From Drechmeria coniospora (taxonomy: Eukaryota > Ascomycota > Sordariomycetes > Hypocreales > Ophiocordycipitaceae), in NCBI RefSeq assembly GCF_001625195.1, contig NC_054389.1, forward strand, positions 8,800,520 to 8,864,519: a stretch of DNA of 64,000 nucleotides, read 5' to 3'. The translations under genes were made by a program, and so were the position numbers. Position 1 is the stretch's first letter, and every line of letters starts with the position of its first letter. Positions 33,601-42,809 of the stretch are shown here, piece after piece. The notes beneath the pieces are model-generated. The model made no database searches and was not told where the DNA came from. It worked only from the letters and a program-made list of their open reading frames with translations.

Positions 33601-36315
33601 TCACCTTCGACGCAGCTCGAGCGCCTCTTTGCCGAGCCGAGTCAGCGCATCCTCGTACTCCTTGACCTGCTCCTCGCCCATCTCCTCGATCCTAGTCCTC
33701 TCCACCTTTTGCATCCGCCGCATGCCCTGTCCCTTGGCGATCTTGCCCCAGAACCAGCCGCTTTCCTGGTCGCCCACGAGTGTCCAGGCGCAGCCTGACC
33801 TGCCTGCGCGCGCTGTGCGGCCGACACGATGCACATAGCCAGCCACACTCGGCGGCAGGTCGTAGTTGATGACGTGGCCGAGCTTGGGAATGTCGATGCC
33901 CCGGGCGACGAGGTCCGACGCGATGATGAGCCGCACGGGAGACGAGGGTGAGGTGAAGGCGCGCAGCGTCTTTCGGCGAAGGTGCGTCGCCGTTGTTGAC
34001 GTGATGGTGCTGATGTGCGTTGCCAACGAGCCGTCGAGGAGGGTGAGCAGTCGCGACAGCCGAAGGGCAGACTCGTTCGAGTTCGTGAAGATGAGCGAGT
34101 GTGGCGGTGGAGGCGCTGCCGAAGCCGGCGTCGCCGCCGCTTCCTCGGCCTGCGGAGCCGGAGCGCTGTCCGCGTCCGAGCTGTCATCTTCGTCAGAGCT
34201 GGTATCCGAGGTAGAGTCGGATGATGGATCCGAGCCGCCGTCCGAGGCAGAGTCCGACGACGTGTCCGAGCTGTCGTCCGAGCTGCTGTTGGCATCCGGC
34301 ACGAGCGCTGGCGCCGCCTCCTTCGTCAGGAGAGAGACGACCCTGCCGGCACTCGCAGGGTCGGCCACCGTCATATGCCCGCCTCGCAACAGCTCGAGCA
34401 AGTATAGAGGTTTAAGATTGGTCTCGTGCACGCGAACAGCAAACTCCCTGAGCGACGTCGGAAGCGTGTGCTCGGCCACCTGGGCCGCGCCCTCGTTTTC
34501 GAGCACAATCAGCTGCGGTCGCCGCAAGGCAAGTTGGCTCAGCAGGCTCAGATCCCGCGTCAGCGTCGCGCTGAGAATGACCTTGCGCACGCCGGAATAG
34601 GCCATGTCGGGAAAGTCTCGAGCGCTGAATCGGTTGAGCTGGAACTTGTCGAGGACGACGGGCAGCCAACCCTGGAAGCTCTGGGCCAGAAGCTTGTCGG
34701 CCTCGTCGACAACGAGCCAGCGCACGTAGTCGAGGCTGAAGCCGGTCGTCTGCTCAATATGCTCGACCAGTCGGCCTGGGGTGCAGATCAAGACATCCAC
34801 TGTCGAGCAATACTCCAGCACCTGGCCTTCCCAAGGACCTAACTGGCCGTTTATGCTGTCTGTCCCCATGTCGTCCACGTCGGCCGAGGCGGCATTCCGT
34901 ACTTGTTGCCGTCTTCCGTCCTCCTGTATCTCCTTGTACGCAACTGGGTCGTACCGGGACTCGCTCTGCAGTAACGTCTCCTGTTCCATTTTGATCATCT
35001 GGCTGCCGATGGCCACGCCAACCCGGACTTTCTTGCGGCCGTCGCCCTCGTAGGCTTTGGAGCACATCTCAAACACCTCCTGCGCCTGCCTGACAAGTTC
35101 TCGAGTCGGCAAAACAACCAGTGCCCGCAGCCTCGTGACTACGCCTTGGCTGATGTCCCGGACGATGGGTAGCGCGTACGACAATGTCTTGCCGGAGCCG
35201 GTGGCAGCCGACACAAGGACATCGCCCGGTCGCCGCTTGCTTGTCGGCAGCAGCAGCGGTATTACCGCCGTCTGGACGACAAACGCTTCAGGGAATCCCT
35301 TTTGCTCCAGGACACGAGACGTCTTGGGCGGGATTCCAATATCTGTAAATGGTGCCCGGCTGTCCTGGCTGACGCGAATGGGGTTTGCCAGCCAGGACGG
35401 CAGTGTATCATATGTCGGCTTCGGTCCTTCTTCATCCACCACCACTTCCGGCTGCGGGAGAGGTTCAAGTCCGTGTAGTTCTGCTTCCTCCTCGACCTCA
35501 TCGCCAGTGCCCTCCGACGTAATTGCCGTGGCTATCTTGAGCGACTTTGTCTTTCGCTCCAGAACGGATTTGTGGCGCAAATCTTCCTCTTGTTCGCCCT
35601 CCGGTATATCTCCCACTTTCCGTGCTTTCTTCTTCTCTTTTATCCGTTTCTTGTCCTTGACTGGCACTGTTTCGGGTTGTGGGGAAAGCACCGTCTCATC
35701 CACCGTCGGCTTCGCATCAGCCATAGACACATCGTTATCATGCGGCTCCTCTGATGGAGACTGCTTCCGCTTGGACTTCTCTTTTGGCCGCTCCTTTTCT
35801 CGCATTGTCTCCTCCCCCCGCGTCTCAGAAGGCTCCGGGAATTCTGCCGGTTTGGATTGTAGGCTTCGGACAGGCGCAGGCTCGGGAACGGACGGCTCTT
35901 CGTCGGACTCGGTCGAATCACTCTCATCGGCCCTCGTCCTCTGCTTGCGCTTCCTCCTGTTCTTCTTCTTTTTTGGACCTGCATCCTCAAGTGCTTCTTG
36001 GGTCACGCCCAGCTTGGCCATTTTGCTTCCATGTCGACCATGATCGCTCGCCTCCGGCGCCGTCTCCCTCTTACGCTTGGCCTGAGGCAGACTCGGCTCG
36101 TCATCAAAGTAATGAACTTTTGGCACCGGCTCGGCCTTCGTCGCAGCTTTCACACCTGGTACGTAGCGGGCATAGCTGAAGCCATCGGCGGGTGCTGGTG
36201 CTGCCGCTGCTGCTGCAGGTGCTGCTGGTCGGGATGACGAGGCTGGCGGTGCATGAGAGGCCTCGACTTTGCTACCTTGGGCAGGCTTCGGCGGAGGTAT
36301 GTACCTCGCATACAT
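33601..36315 (-). CDS. DBP6: ATP-dependent RNA helicase DBP6
   Basis: Nucleolar DEAD-box protein for early 60S ribosome assembly. Single exon, 904 residues from the ATG giving MYARYIPPPKPA, the usual Dbp6 start; the frame stays open upstream to 36408. The first 320 residues are Lys/Glu/Ser-rich with several basic nuclear-localisation-like tracts (KKKKNRRKRKQR). Helicase motifs in order: GSGKT (~370), PTRELVRQ, TPGRLVEH, VVDEADKLL (~537), SATLTRD (~581), RGIDIPKLGH (~805), HRVGRTARAG (~830). An unusual Ser/Asp-rich acidic insert at about 665-722 lies in the linker before motif IV. Convergent with the tetraspanin and divergent from GPI3. Confidence 0.94.
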   Translation of the reverse strand: MYARYIPPPKPAQGSKVEASHAPPASSSRPAAPAAAAAAPAPADGFSYARYVPGVKAATKAEPVPKVHYFDDEPSLPQAKRKRETAPEASDHGRHGSKMAKLGVTQEALEDAGPKKKKNRRKRKQRTRADESDSTESDEEPSVPEPAPVRSLQSKPAEFPEPSETRGEETMREKERPKEKSKRKQSPSEEPHDNDVSMADAKPTVDETVLSPQPETVPVKDKKRIKEKKKARKVGDIPEGEQEEDLRHKSVLERKTKSLKIATAITSEGTGDEVEEEAELHGLEPLPQPEVVVDEEGPKPTYDTLPSWLANPIRVSQDSRAPFTDIGIPPKTSRVLEQKGFPEAFVVQTAVIPLLLPTSKRRPGDVLVSAATGSGKTLSYALPIVRDISQGVVTRLRALVVLPTRELVRQAQEVFEMCSKAYEGDGRKKVRVGVAIGSQMIKMEQETLLQSESRYDPVAYKEIQEDGRRQQVRNAASADVDDMGTDSINGQLGPWEGQVLEYCSTVDVLICTPGRLVEHIEQTTGFSLDYVRWLVVDEADKLLAQSFQGWLPVVLDKFQLNRFSARDFPDMAYSGVRKVILSATLTRDLSLLSQLALRRPQLIVLENEGAAQVAEHTLPTSLREFAVRVHETNLKPLYLLELLRGGHMTVADPASAGRVVSLLTKEAAPALVPDANSSSDDSSDTSSDSASDGGSDPSSDSTSDTSSDEDDSSDADSAPAPQAEEAAATPASAAPPPPHSLIFTNSNESALRLSRLLTLLDGSLATHISTITSTTATHLRRKTLRAFTSPSSPVRLIIASDLVARGIDIPKLGHVINYDLPPSVAGYVHRVGRTARAGRSGCAWTLVGDQESGWFWGKIAKGQGMRRMQKVERTRIEEMGEEQVKEYEDALTRLGKEALELRRR

Positions 36316-37125
36316 GTTTTCGGGCCAATTGCTCGGCAACGCGGAGGTTGCAAGGGAGCTGGAGAGAAAGGGAATTCTTCTGTATTGGAGTATCCGCCAT
36401 CGGGACAAACCCGTCCAAAATTTTGGCTTATCGCGTCCTGTCAGGCAAGACCAGACCCCACCGCTGACTTATCTGTATCAACCAGCCAACTTTTAAGTGG
36501 ATAGGCTGAACATACTGAGGGAGTACGGAGTACATACGGAGTATTAGTTGCCACAATTTAGCACAAGTATTATTACTACAGTACGGAGTACAGCTACTGT
36601 AGGTACTGTAAGTACAGTAAGTATTACTGTACTCTGTTCAGGTACGCGGACAATAAGTACTATTAGTACTTTTACTGTACTCTGTACTTGCGGAGTACAG
36701 CACCACACACACACTTAAGTAAGTAAGTACTTACTTACCTGTACTGTATGGACCGGCAGATCCGACCCCTGCAATCCTGTTCCTTCCCTTTTGACCTCCT
36801 TCTTGACTACAACTACACCTACTTAAATCTTGGACCTGCGCTACACTGTTCGTCCGCCGTGCTACCTACTACCTCTCCCCCCATCATCACCCACCTCCTT
36901 GCAATGATTTCGTCTCCTTCGCAGATGTCGAAGTGCAAGAGATGAAAAGGGCCAGTGGCAGACGACGGTGAGCTCGAACTGTGGCGGCGGCGGCGGCGGC
37001 AGCAGCAGCAGCAACCGCCGTCCCGTCATCGCACGTGCTCGAGAAGACGTCTGTATACCCTCGCCTTCGCCTTCGCCTTCGCCTCCGCATACGTCGCCAT
37101 CGATATCGTTTCCTTCACCGCCACC
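36316..37125. promoter_or_regulatory. Intergenic region between divergent DBP6 and GPI3
   Basis: 810 nt that should contain both promoters. Its centre (36510-36740) is a dense GTAC-word cluster. The GPI3-side leader has (GGC)n followed by (CAG)n at about 36980-37012 and TTCGCC hexamer repeats at about 37062-37083. Confidence 0.5.
36515..36745. repeat. TACGGAGTA cluster with an 18-nt TAAGTA palindrome
   Basis: Exact TACGGAGTA copies at 36524-36532, 36535-36543 and 36582-36590. A perfect palindrome TAAGTAAGTACTTACTTA is at 36720-36737. AGTACTTTTACTGTAC-like words fill the rest. Confidence 0.85.
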
Positions 37126-38710
37126 ATGACGCGCCGTACCTACAATATCGCCATGGTCAGCGACTTCTTCTTCCCGCAGCCCGGCGGTGTCGAGTCCCAT
37201 ATCTACCAGCTCTCCAGCAAGCTCATCGACCGCGGCCACAAGGTTATTATCATCACCCACGCCCACGACGATCGCAAGGGCATCCGCTACCTCACCAACG
37301 GCCTCAAGGTCTACCACGTACCCTTCTTCGTCATCTACCGCCACACCACCTTCCCGACCGTCTTCTCTTTCTTCCCCGTCCTTCGTAACATCTGCATCCG
37401 GGAGCGCATCGAGATCGTCCACGGTCATGGCAGCCTCAGCAGTCTCTGCCACGAAGGCATCCTCCATGCGAGAACCATGGGGCTCAGGACCGTCTTCACC
37501 GATCACTCGCTCTTCGGATTTGCCGACGCCGCGAGCATCCTGACCAACAAGCTGCTCAAGTTTACCCTCAGTGACGTGGACCACAGCATATGCGTGAGCC
37601 ACACCTGGTGCGTTCTTGGCCCTGCCACGCCTCCTCCTCCTATTCCTCGCGAGCCCAAGCCGAGACGGTGGCGACTTGACGGACGTCTGGTCTGACCGCA
37701 TGTCTAGCAAGGAAAACACCGTTCTGCGAGCCTCTCTGGACCCCCTCATGGTCTCCGTCATCCCCAACGCCGTCGTTGCCGAGAATTTCCGGCCCCGGGA
37801 CGACACAGCTACCGTCCACACTGGCAGCTTCGTCCCTGAGCCATCTCCCACGCGCCTTCGTCCCAGCGACATGATCACCATCGTCGTCATCTCCCGCCTT
37901 TTCTACAACAAGGGCACCGACCTGCTCACCGCCGCCATCCCCCGCATTCTTGAGGAACACCCCAACACCAGATTCATCATCGCCGGCTCCGGTCCCAAAG
38001 CCATCGATCTCGAGCAGATGATCGAGACCAATGTCCTCCAGGACCGCGTTGAGATGCTCGGCCCTATCCGTCACGAGGATGTCCGCGACGTCATGGTCCG
38101 CGGCCACATCTACCTCCACCCCTCCCTGACCGAAGCCTTTGGCACCGTCATCGTCGAGGCTGCCAGCTGCGGCCTCTATGTCGTCTGCACCCAGGTCGGC
38201 GGCATACCCGAGGTCCTCCCCTCACACATGACGACCTTTGCGAAGCCTGAGGAGGACGACCTCGTGCTCGCCGCCGGCAAGGCCATCACCGCCGTCCGTG
38301 CCGGCAAGGTCCGCACCGAGAAGTTCCATGACCAGGTCAAGAAGATGTACTCGTGGGCCAACGTCGCCCTCCGCACCGAGCGCGTTTACGATGGCATCAC
38401 CGGTACCATCCCCGAGCAGGACTTCTACGGTTTCGATACGGGCGGCTACAATGGCAGCCGTGTCCGCAACTTTGCCCTCATCGACCGTCTCAAGCGCTAC
38501 TACGGCTGCGGCATATGGGCTGGTAAGCTCTTCTGCCTTTGCGTCGTCATCGACTACCTCTTCTTCCTCCTCCTCGAGTGGTGGTTTCCTCGTGAGAGTA
38601 TCGACCTCTGCCCTGACTGGCCCCGCAAGTCGCTGGAGGGGGACGACGACAAAAAGGAGGGCCGGATTGACCGGTCGAGTGTCTCGCATGGGGCGACAAA
38701 GATCGAGTAG
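37126..38710 (+). CDS. GPI3: Phosphatidylinositol N-acetylglucosaminyltransferase catalytic subunit (PIG-A/GPI3)
   Basis: ER enzyme that transfers GlcNAc from UDP-GlcNAc to phosphatidylinositol, the first step of GPI-anchor synthesis. Exons 37126-37607 and 37708-38710 give 494 residues. The N-terminus has the PIG-A signature [31 protein letters not shown] and the intron-split [15 protein letters not shown] follow. The GT4 glycosyltransferase EX7E motif is [10 protein letters not shown]. One transmembrane segment is near the C-terminus ([19 protein letters not shown]), with a short lumenal or cytosolic tail. The intron (100 nt) has TCTGACC branch and CTAG acceptor. The reading frame is open upstream to 36955 without an ATG. 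The family ATG at 37126 fits other PIG-A proteins. Confidence 0.96.
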
Positions 38711-39097
38711 CAGACCGCCCTTGGCCTTGTTGCTGTTCCTTTCGTGAACAGCCTGCGCACCTGGTCGCAATGCGGGACGGTGGGTGAGGCAGGCCTGGTT
38801 AGCAATGGCACGCGTCCATCGGCCACACGGCAGGGGAGGGTCTATGGGGATGGGTGGCCTTGTAGGACAAGGTTGTGTACTACTACGACTTGCACGATAT
38901 GAAAGCCGATACCCGTACGCCAGATCGGGCGTGAGGCATGAGCACCGACCAAGTGACGGATAATGTATTGCTCTCCTACACTGTGTCCACACACCCAGCA
39001 TGGCACGACCGGCCCCAGAAGCAGTCTGTAGGCCTCCACTAGGAGAGCTCGTCGCCAGAAGTGCATCTCTAAACCCTCGTGCTGACACGTCGCCTCT
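38711..39097. other. Intergenic space between convergent genes
   Basis: 387 nt between GPI3 (+) and the bromodomain gene (-). No gene seen. If the alternative frame of the bromodomain gene is used, its stop moves to about 39069. Confidence 0.6.
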
Positions 39098-39189
39098 TCA
39101 CCATGGTCGTCGGGGTGTTGCCATCCCCGGCCAGCTCGTCTTCGTCCTCGGCCGTGTCGTCGGCCGGGCTCGGCGCGCTCGCTTGGCCC

Positions 39190-39229
<40 letters not shown>

Positions 39230-42007
39230 TGTTGACGGTACGCCCCTCCCCTTTTCGGCACTTCGCAGTTCGCCGAGGAGCTTCTCCACCTCGACAAACA
39301 TGCATCGCGTGTTCTTCACCACGCCGTTCTCGTCGAGGTGGTAGCCCACTATCTCCTCCTCCTCCTCCTGGGACCGCCTCATGAAGGCGGGGCCCGGGCC
39401 GCGGTCCGGGTCAGGATTGTACATGATGGCGTTGCAGAACATGTGCACGAGCTCTCGCTCCAGCTGTGCGCTGTTAACGATGCCCCTGGGAGGCACCAAG
39501 TCCTCGGAGAAGGGGAGCAAGACGCTCGCTGTGCCAGGGTCGCCTCCGGGGAGACTGTTGGCAGCCTGCACCGCCGCCTTGTTGCCCTGCTTTATAGCAG
39601 CGCGGATCGAGGTGATGTCCTGCGGCTGCAGCACAATCTGTCGGTAGTTGGGCGCGTCCTTTTCGCGAACGCCCGTCGCAAACATGTTGGCGTCGCGGTG
39701 GCTCGAAATCTGATCGAGAGCCGACGACGACACCTTCGTGAAGCCACGAGTCCACAAGACTTTGCTAGCGCGACCCGATGGTTCCGGTGACGGATCCTGT
39801 CGCTTCCTCTTGGTGAGCCGGGAGGATACGCTGCCGGGAGTCGACATGTGCGGCCGTCCATGGACGCTCTCATCCGCTGTCGTATCTCCCGTCTCTTCGA
39901 GCGGCCGTGGAGTCGCCGTCTCCTTCTTGATCTTGGTCGAAAGGGAGGAAGGGTCCATCGACAACTCGTCCGTCTGCGACACCGCCGACTGGCTTCTCTT
40001 CCGGGAGGGCGTTGCACTTACTTGCGCGCTACGCGGGGGCCGACCACGGCCTCGAGATACTGGAACTTCGCTGGGGGGCGCCGGTCTGGGCATGTCCTTC
40101 CTAACGCCAGATTTCGGCGTCTCTGAAATGATGGAGGTTGCCCGTGGAAGCGGGCTGACGGCTTCATATGCGGGGCTCTCAGGCTCTGTCACGACGTGAC
40201 CTGGCGTTGACGGCGTCGACCGAGACGCCCATTTTGTGCCAAATCCCTTCGTCATGCCAATGGGTGTGGTCGTTCCAGGTGTCTGGGGCGCCGCGATGGG
40301 ACTATGTCGCCGAATAAGTGGCGTCCCAGCGGCTTGCCGAATAATGTGCTCGGGAATGGCTGGTCGCGGAGGCTGAGTTGCGTACGGCGAGTTGTACGGA
40401 GTGTCCTTCTGGGGAGCCAGAGGGGCGGGTGTGGAGGATGTAGACGAGCGCTGAGCAGCCACAGGAGCCAGCGGCCATCGCTGAGGCGGAACGGCTGGCA
40501 CTGTTGTAGCTTTCTGTGGCGTTGGAGATGCGGCAGCGATCGGTCGTGGTGTATGCGCTTGCTGCGCTGGGATCTGTCGACCCGTGGGAGGAACCACACC
40601 CGTCGTCGATGGTCGAGCCAGCGGCGTTCCAGCGCCTCCCGGTGTCGGTCGGGGAGCAGGCTGGAGTGGTGCTGCCAGCTGTCCAGCTGTCTGCGGAGGG
40701 ACCAACACGGACTTTCGAGATGGCTGGGGTGTAGAACCTACTGACTGTGCAGTGGTTTGATCCTTCGGCGCTTGCCTTTGCTGCTGTTGCAATAGTTGTT
40801 TCTGTAGCTGCGCCTGTACCTGTTGCTGCTGCTGTTGCCGTTGTTGGGGTTGCGACTGTCCCGGCGGTAACTTCTGAAGTGGCTTCTGTGGCGGCTTCTG
40901 CGGTGCATTCTGAGGCTGCTTCTGCGGTGCATTCTGCGGTGCATTCTGCGGCATATTCTGCGGCATATTCTGCGATACATTCTGCGGTAGCTTCGGATGA
41001 CCTGCCGCAGATGGCTGGACTATCTGCTGATGCTGCCCAACCGGCAGAGTCTGGTCGGCTTGAGGAGGCTGATATGGCTTCTCCCACTTCAGACCACCAG
41101 CAGCAGTCGTCGAGGGCTGTGACATTCCAGTCACTTCTTGCTGCTTGTTCACAGTCTCTGATGGCGATTTTATAACTGCCTTTGGTGGCAGCCCAGCAGG
41201 TTGCAAGACACGCGTTGGAGCTTGGGACACGCCAACAGGAGGCTGTAGAACCGAGGCAGGTCCGTTCGCAGATCCGCTCGAAGTTGACAGCTGTACAGGC
41301 GGCGTTCCCGGAGCATTTGAGCGAGTCGGGGGCGCAGCCCCCGTTGCAGGCTGTGGAGGGTACGCGAACGCATTCGGCTTCGGCCCGCGTTGGACGTTCG
41401 CTGTCGGGTCAGGGGTCCTGGTTGAACTAAGTGGAAGGCTGACCCCAGACTTTGGTTCTCGAGGAGCGAGTGCTGGTGGACCGGTTTGGCTCACTGCCGC
41501 CTTAGCAAGCCGCTCCTTTTCTGACTTCTCCAGGAGCTGAATGTCTCGCTGCACGTTGGCGAATTTTCGCTCGTCTTCTTGAATCAGCTTGACCATGTAC
41601 TCTCGATATCGGACGTAGAGTCGATTGACCAGCACTGGCACATTTTCGATTCGCTCGTACGCATCCTGCAGCGACGGAAGAGGCGGGCTCGTCAGCTTTC
41701 TCTTGCGCGAGCCAGGTGAACCGACCCCATCCAGACTGCCACGACCGCCGCCGCTGGTGCCCTCCGGCCTCTCCTCCTCATCCTTGACCTCCTCCTTGAC
41801 CTCGTCACGCAGAAGCAGCAAGAACAACCGCTGCAGTGCTTCCGGGGTCAGTCGGGCTGGATCGTAGGTCTCTCCGCCTTGTACGAGAGCATTGTTTTTC
41901 AGCACATCCGAGATGTGCACGAACGCTCCCGTGTCGACCCCTTGTGCCAGCAACGATTGAAATAGGAACAGCGACTCGAGGGGCGTATACGCCGTCAGGT
42001 AATTCAT
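39098..42007 (-). CDS. Bromodomain protein, Brd8/Bdc1-like (putative NuA4 subunit)
   Basis: Chromatin reader resembling animal BRD8 and fission yeast Bdc1 of the NuA4 acetyltransferase. Single exon as read, 969 residues. The N-terminal ~170 residues include MNYLTAYTPLESLFLFQSLL and a coiled-coil-like segment (NRLYVRYREYMVKLIQEDER). A long Gln/Pro/Ala/Ser-rich linker contains an NMPQNAPQ-type tetrapeptide repeat. The bromodomain lies near the C-terminus: LWTRGFTKVSSSALDQISSH, then NYRQIVLQPQDITSIRAAIK and ELVHMFCNAIMYNPDP with the acetyl-lysine-binding Asn. After it a (GCC)n run codes polyAla. The frame then ends in a basic tail, while another frame gives an acidic tail ending MVKRRRVSTRV, so the true C-terminus is uncertain. 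Confidence 0.82.
39191..39231. repeat. GCC trinucleotide run
   Basis: About thirteen GCC units preceded by a C5 homopolymer (GGCCCCCG). On the minus strand it codes polyAla in the bromodomain frame and polyGly in the neighbouring frame. Confidence 0.9.
40886..40990. repeat. 12-bp coding minisatellite
   Basis: Repeated units of the type TTCTGCGGTGCA or TTCTGCGGCATA. On the minus strand they code tetrapeptides such as NMPQ, NAPQ and KPPQ in the linker of the bromodomain protein. Confidence 0.85.
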
Positions 42008-42809
42008 TCCCCACGCGCCGCCTCGCCCATGACCGAGGGGGCCTTTGCGCGTTGTCGCAGTGAGGTGCTGTTGCGCCAGTGTGAAGATATCGCGTCCTAC
42101 TCGTCGTCGTCGTGGCTTCTTGCGTCAGGTCGGGCCGCTCCCTCCGTCATTCCGAGCTCTCAAGACGCGTCCGCCGGGATTATAAAAGGCTTCGAGTGCT
42201 AGTGTGCAGTTTTGAGCGGATTCATCGATTTGTCGTGCGTATTGAGGCGTCTTGCTTGACCCGTTCGTTCGTTGACCGGTTTTTGAGAGCTGCGCTCGGC
42301 TGGCCTGAAATCACGTGATGTTCTTGTCAACAACCACGTGATCCCTCAATGCTGATGATGAGGGATGAGCTTTGGTAGTTTGGCCGTTTCAATGCAAGGA
42401 AAAGGAAATAAACATCCTTGCACCCCAGTGATATCCCTGTAGAACTGGTGAATGTTCGAACACGAGGACAGCAGGTCACATGTGCGTCGTAAGGCAAAAA
42501 GACTACGAAGCTACCCACACCACACTCACTCGCACCTTGAAGACGCTGACTCGGGTACGTTGCACGACACTGGCTCATTTCGAAGCATATTACATTATAT
42601 TCCAAAGTGTGTACGTGGTTGGTTCATAACTCCTAGCCCAGTGGTATCATATCAAATGAAGAGCTCAGCGAGCATCCCCTTCCCTGTAAGTATGCTTCAC
42701 GTTGCTGTCCGGGATGAAGGACCCCAAAACTCCATGCCTTCCTTAGCGCTGTTGGACAGCTGATGCTTCGTGGTGTTGATTATGATACACGTGAGATCGG
42801 TAGGGTCTA
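42008..42809. other. Intergenic region between tandem minus-strand genes
   Basis: About 800 nt covering the promoter of the bromodomain gene and the 3' end of the WDR62-like gene. Two CACGTGAT elements occur near 42314-42341 (ATCACGTGATG and CCACGTGATC), candidate bHLH-type sites. No gene seen. Confidence 0.55.
42312..42343. promoter_or_regulatory. Paired CACGTG E-box-like sites
   Basis: TCACGTGA (about 42313-42320) and CCACGTGA (about 42336-42343), about 23 nt apart, lie roughly 310-340 nt upstream of the bromodomain gene start. CACGTG is the core bound by bHLH factors such as Cbf1. Functional use here is inference. Confidence 0.4.

Noticed and set aside
35057..36043. 328-codon open frame antisense to DBP6
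   Set aside because: Ser/Arg/Phe-rich shadow of the charged DBP6 N-terminus.
40302..41087. Repetitive 261-codon frame overlapping the bromodomain gene
   Set aside because: Made of Glu/Cys/Ala repeats produced by the 12-bp coding minisatellite in another frame.
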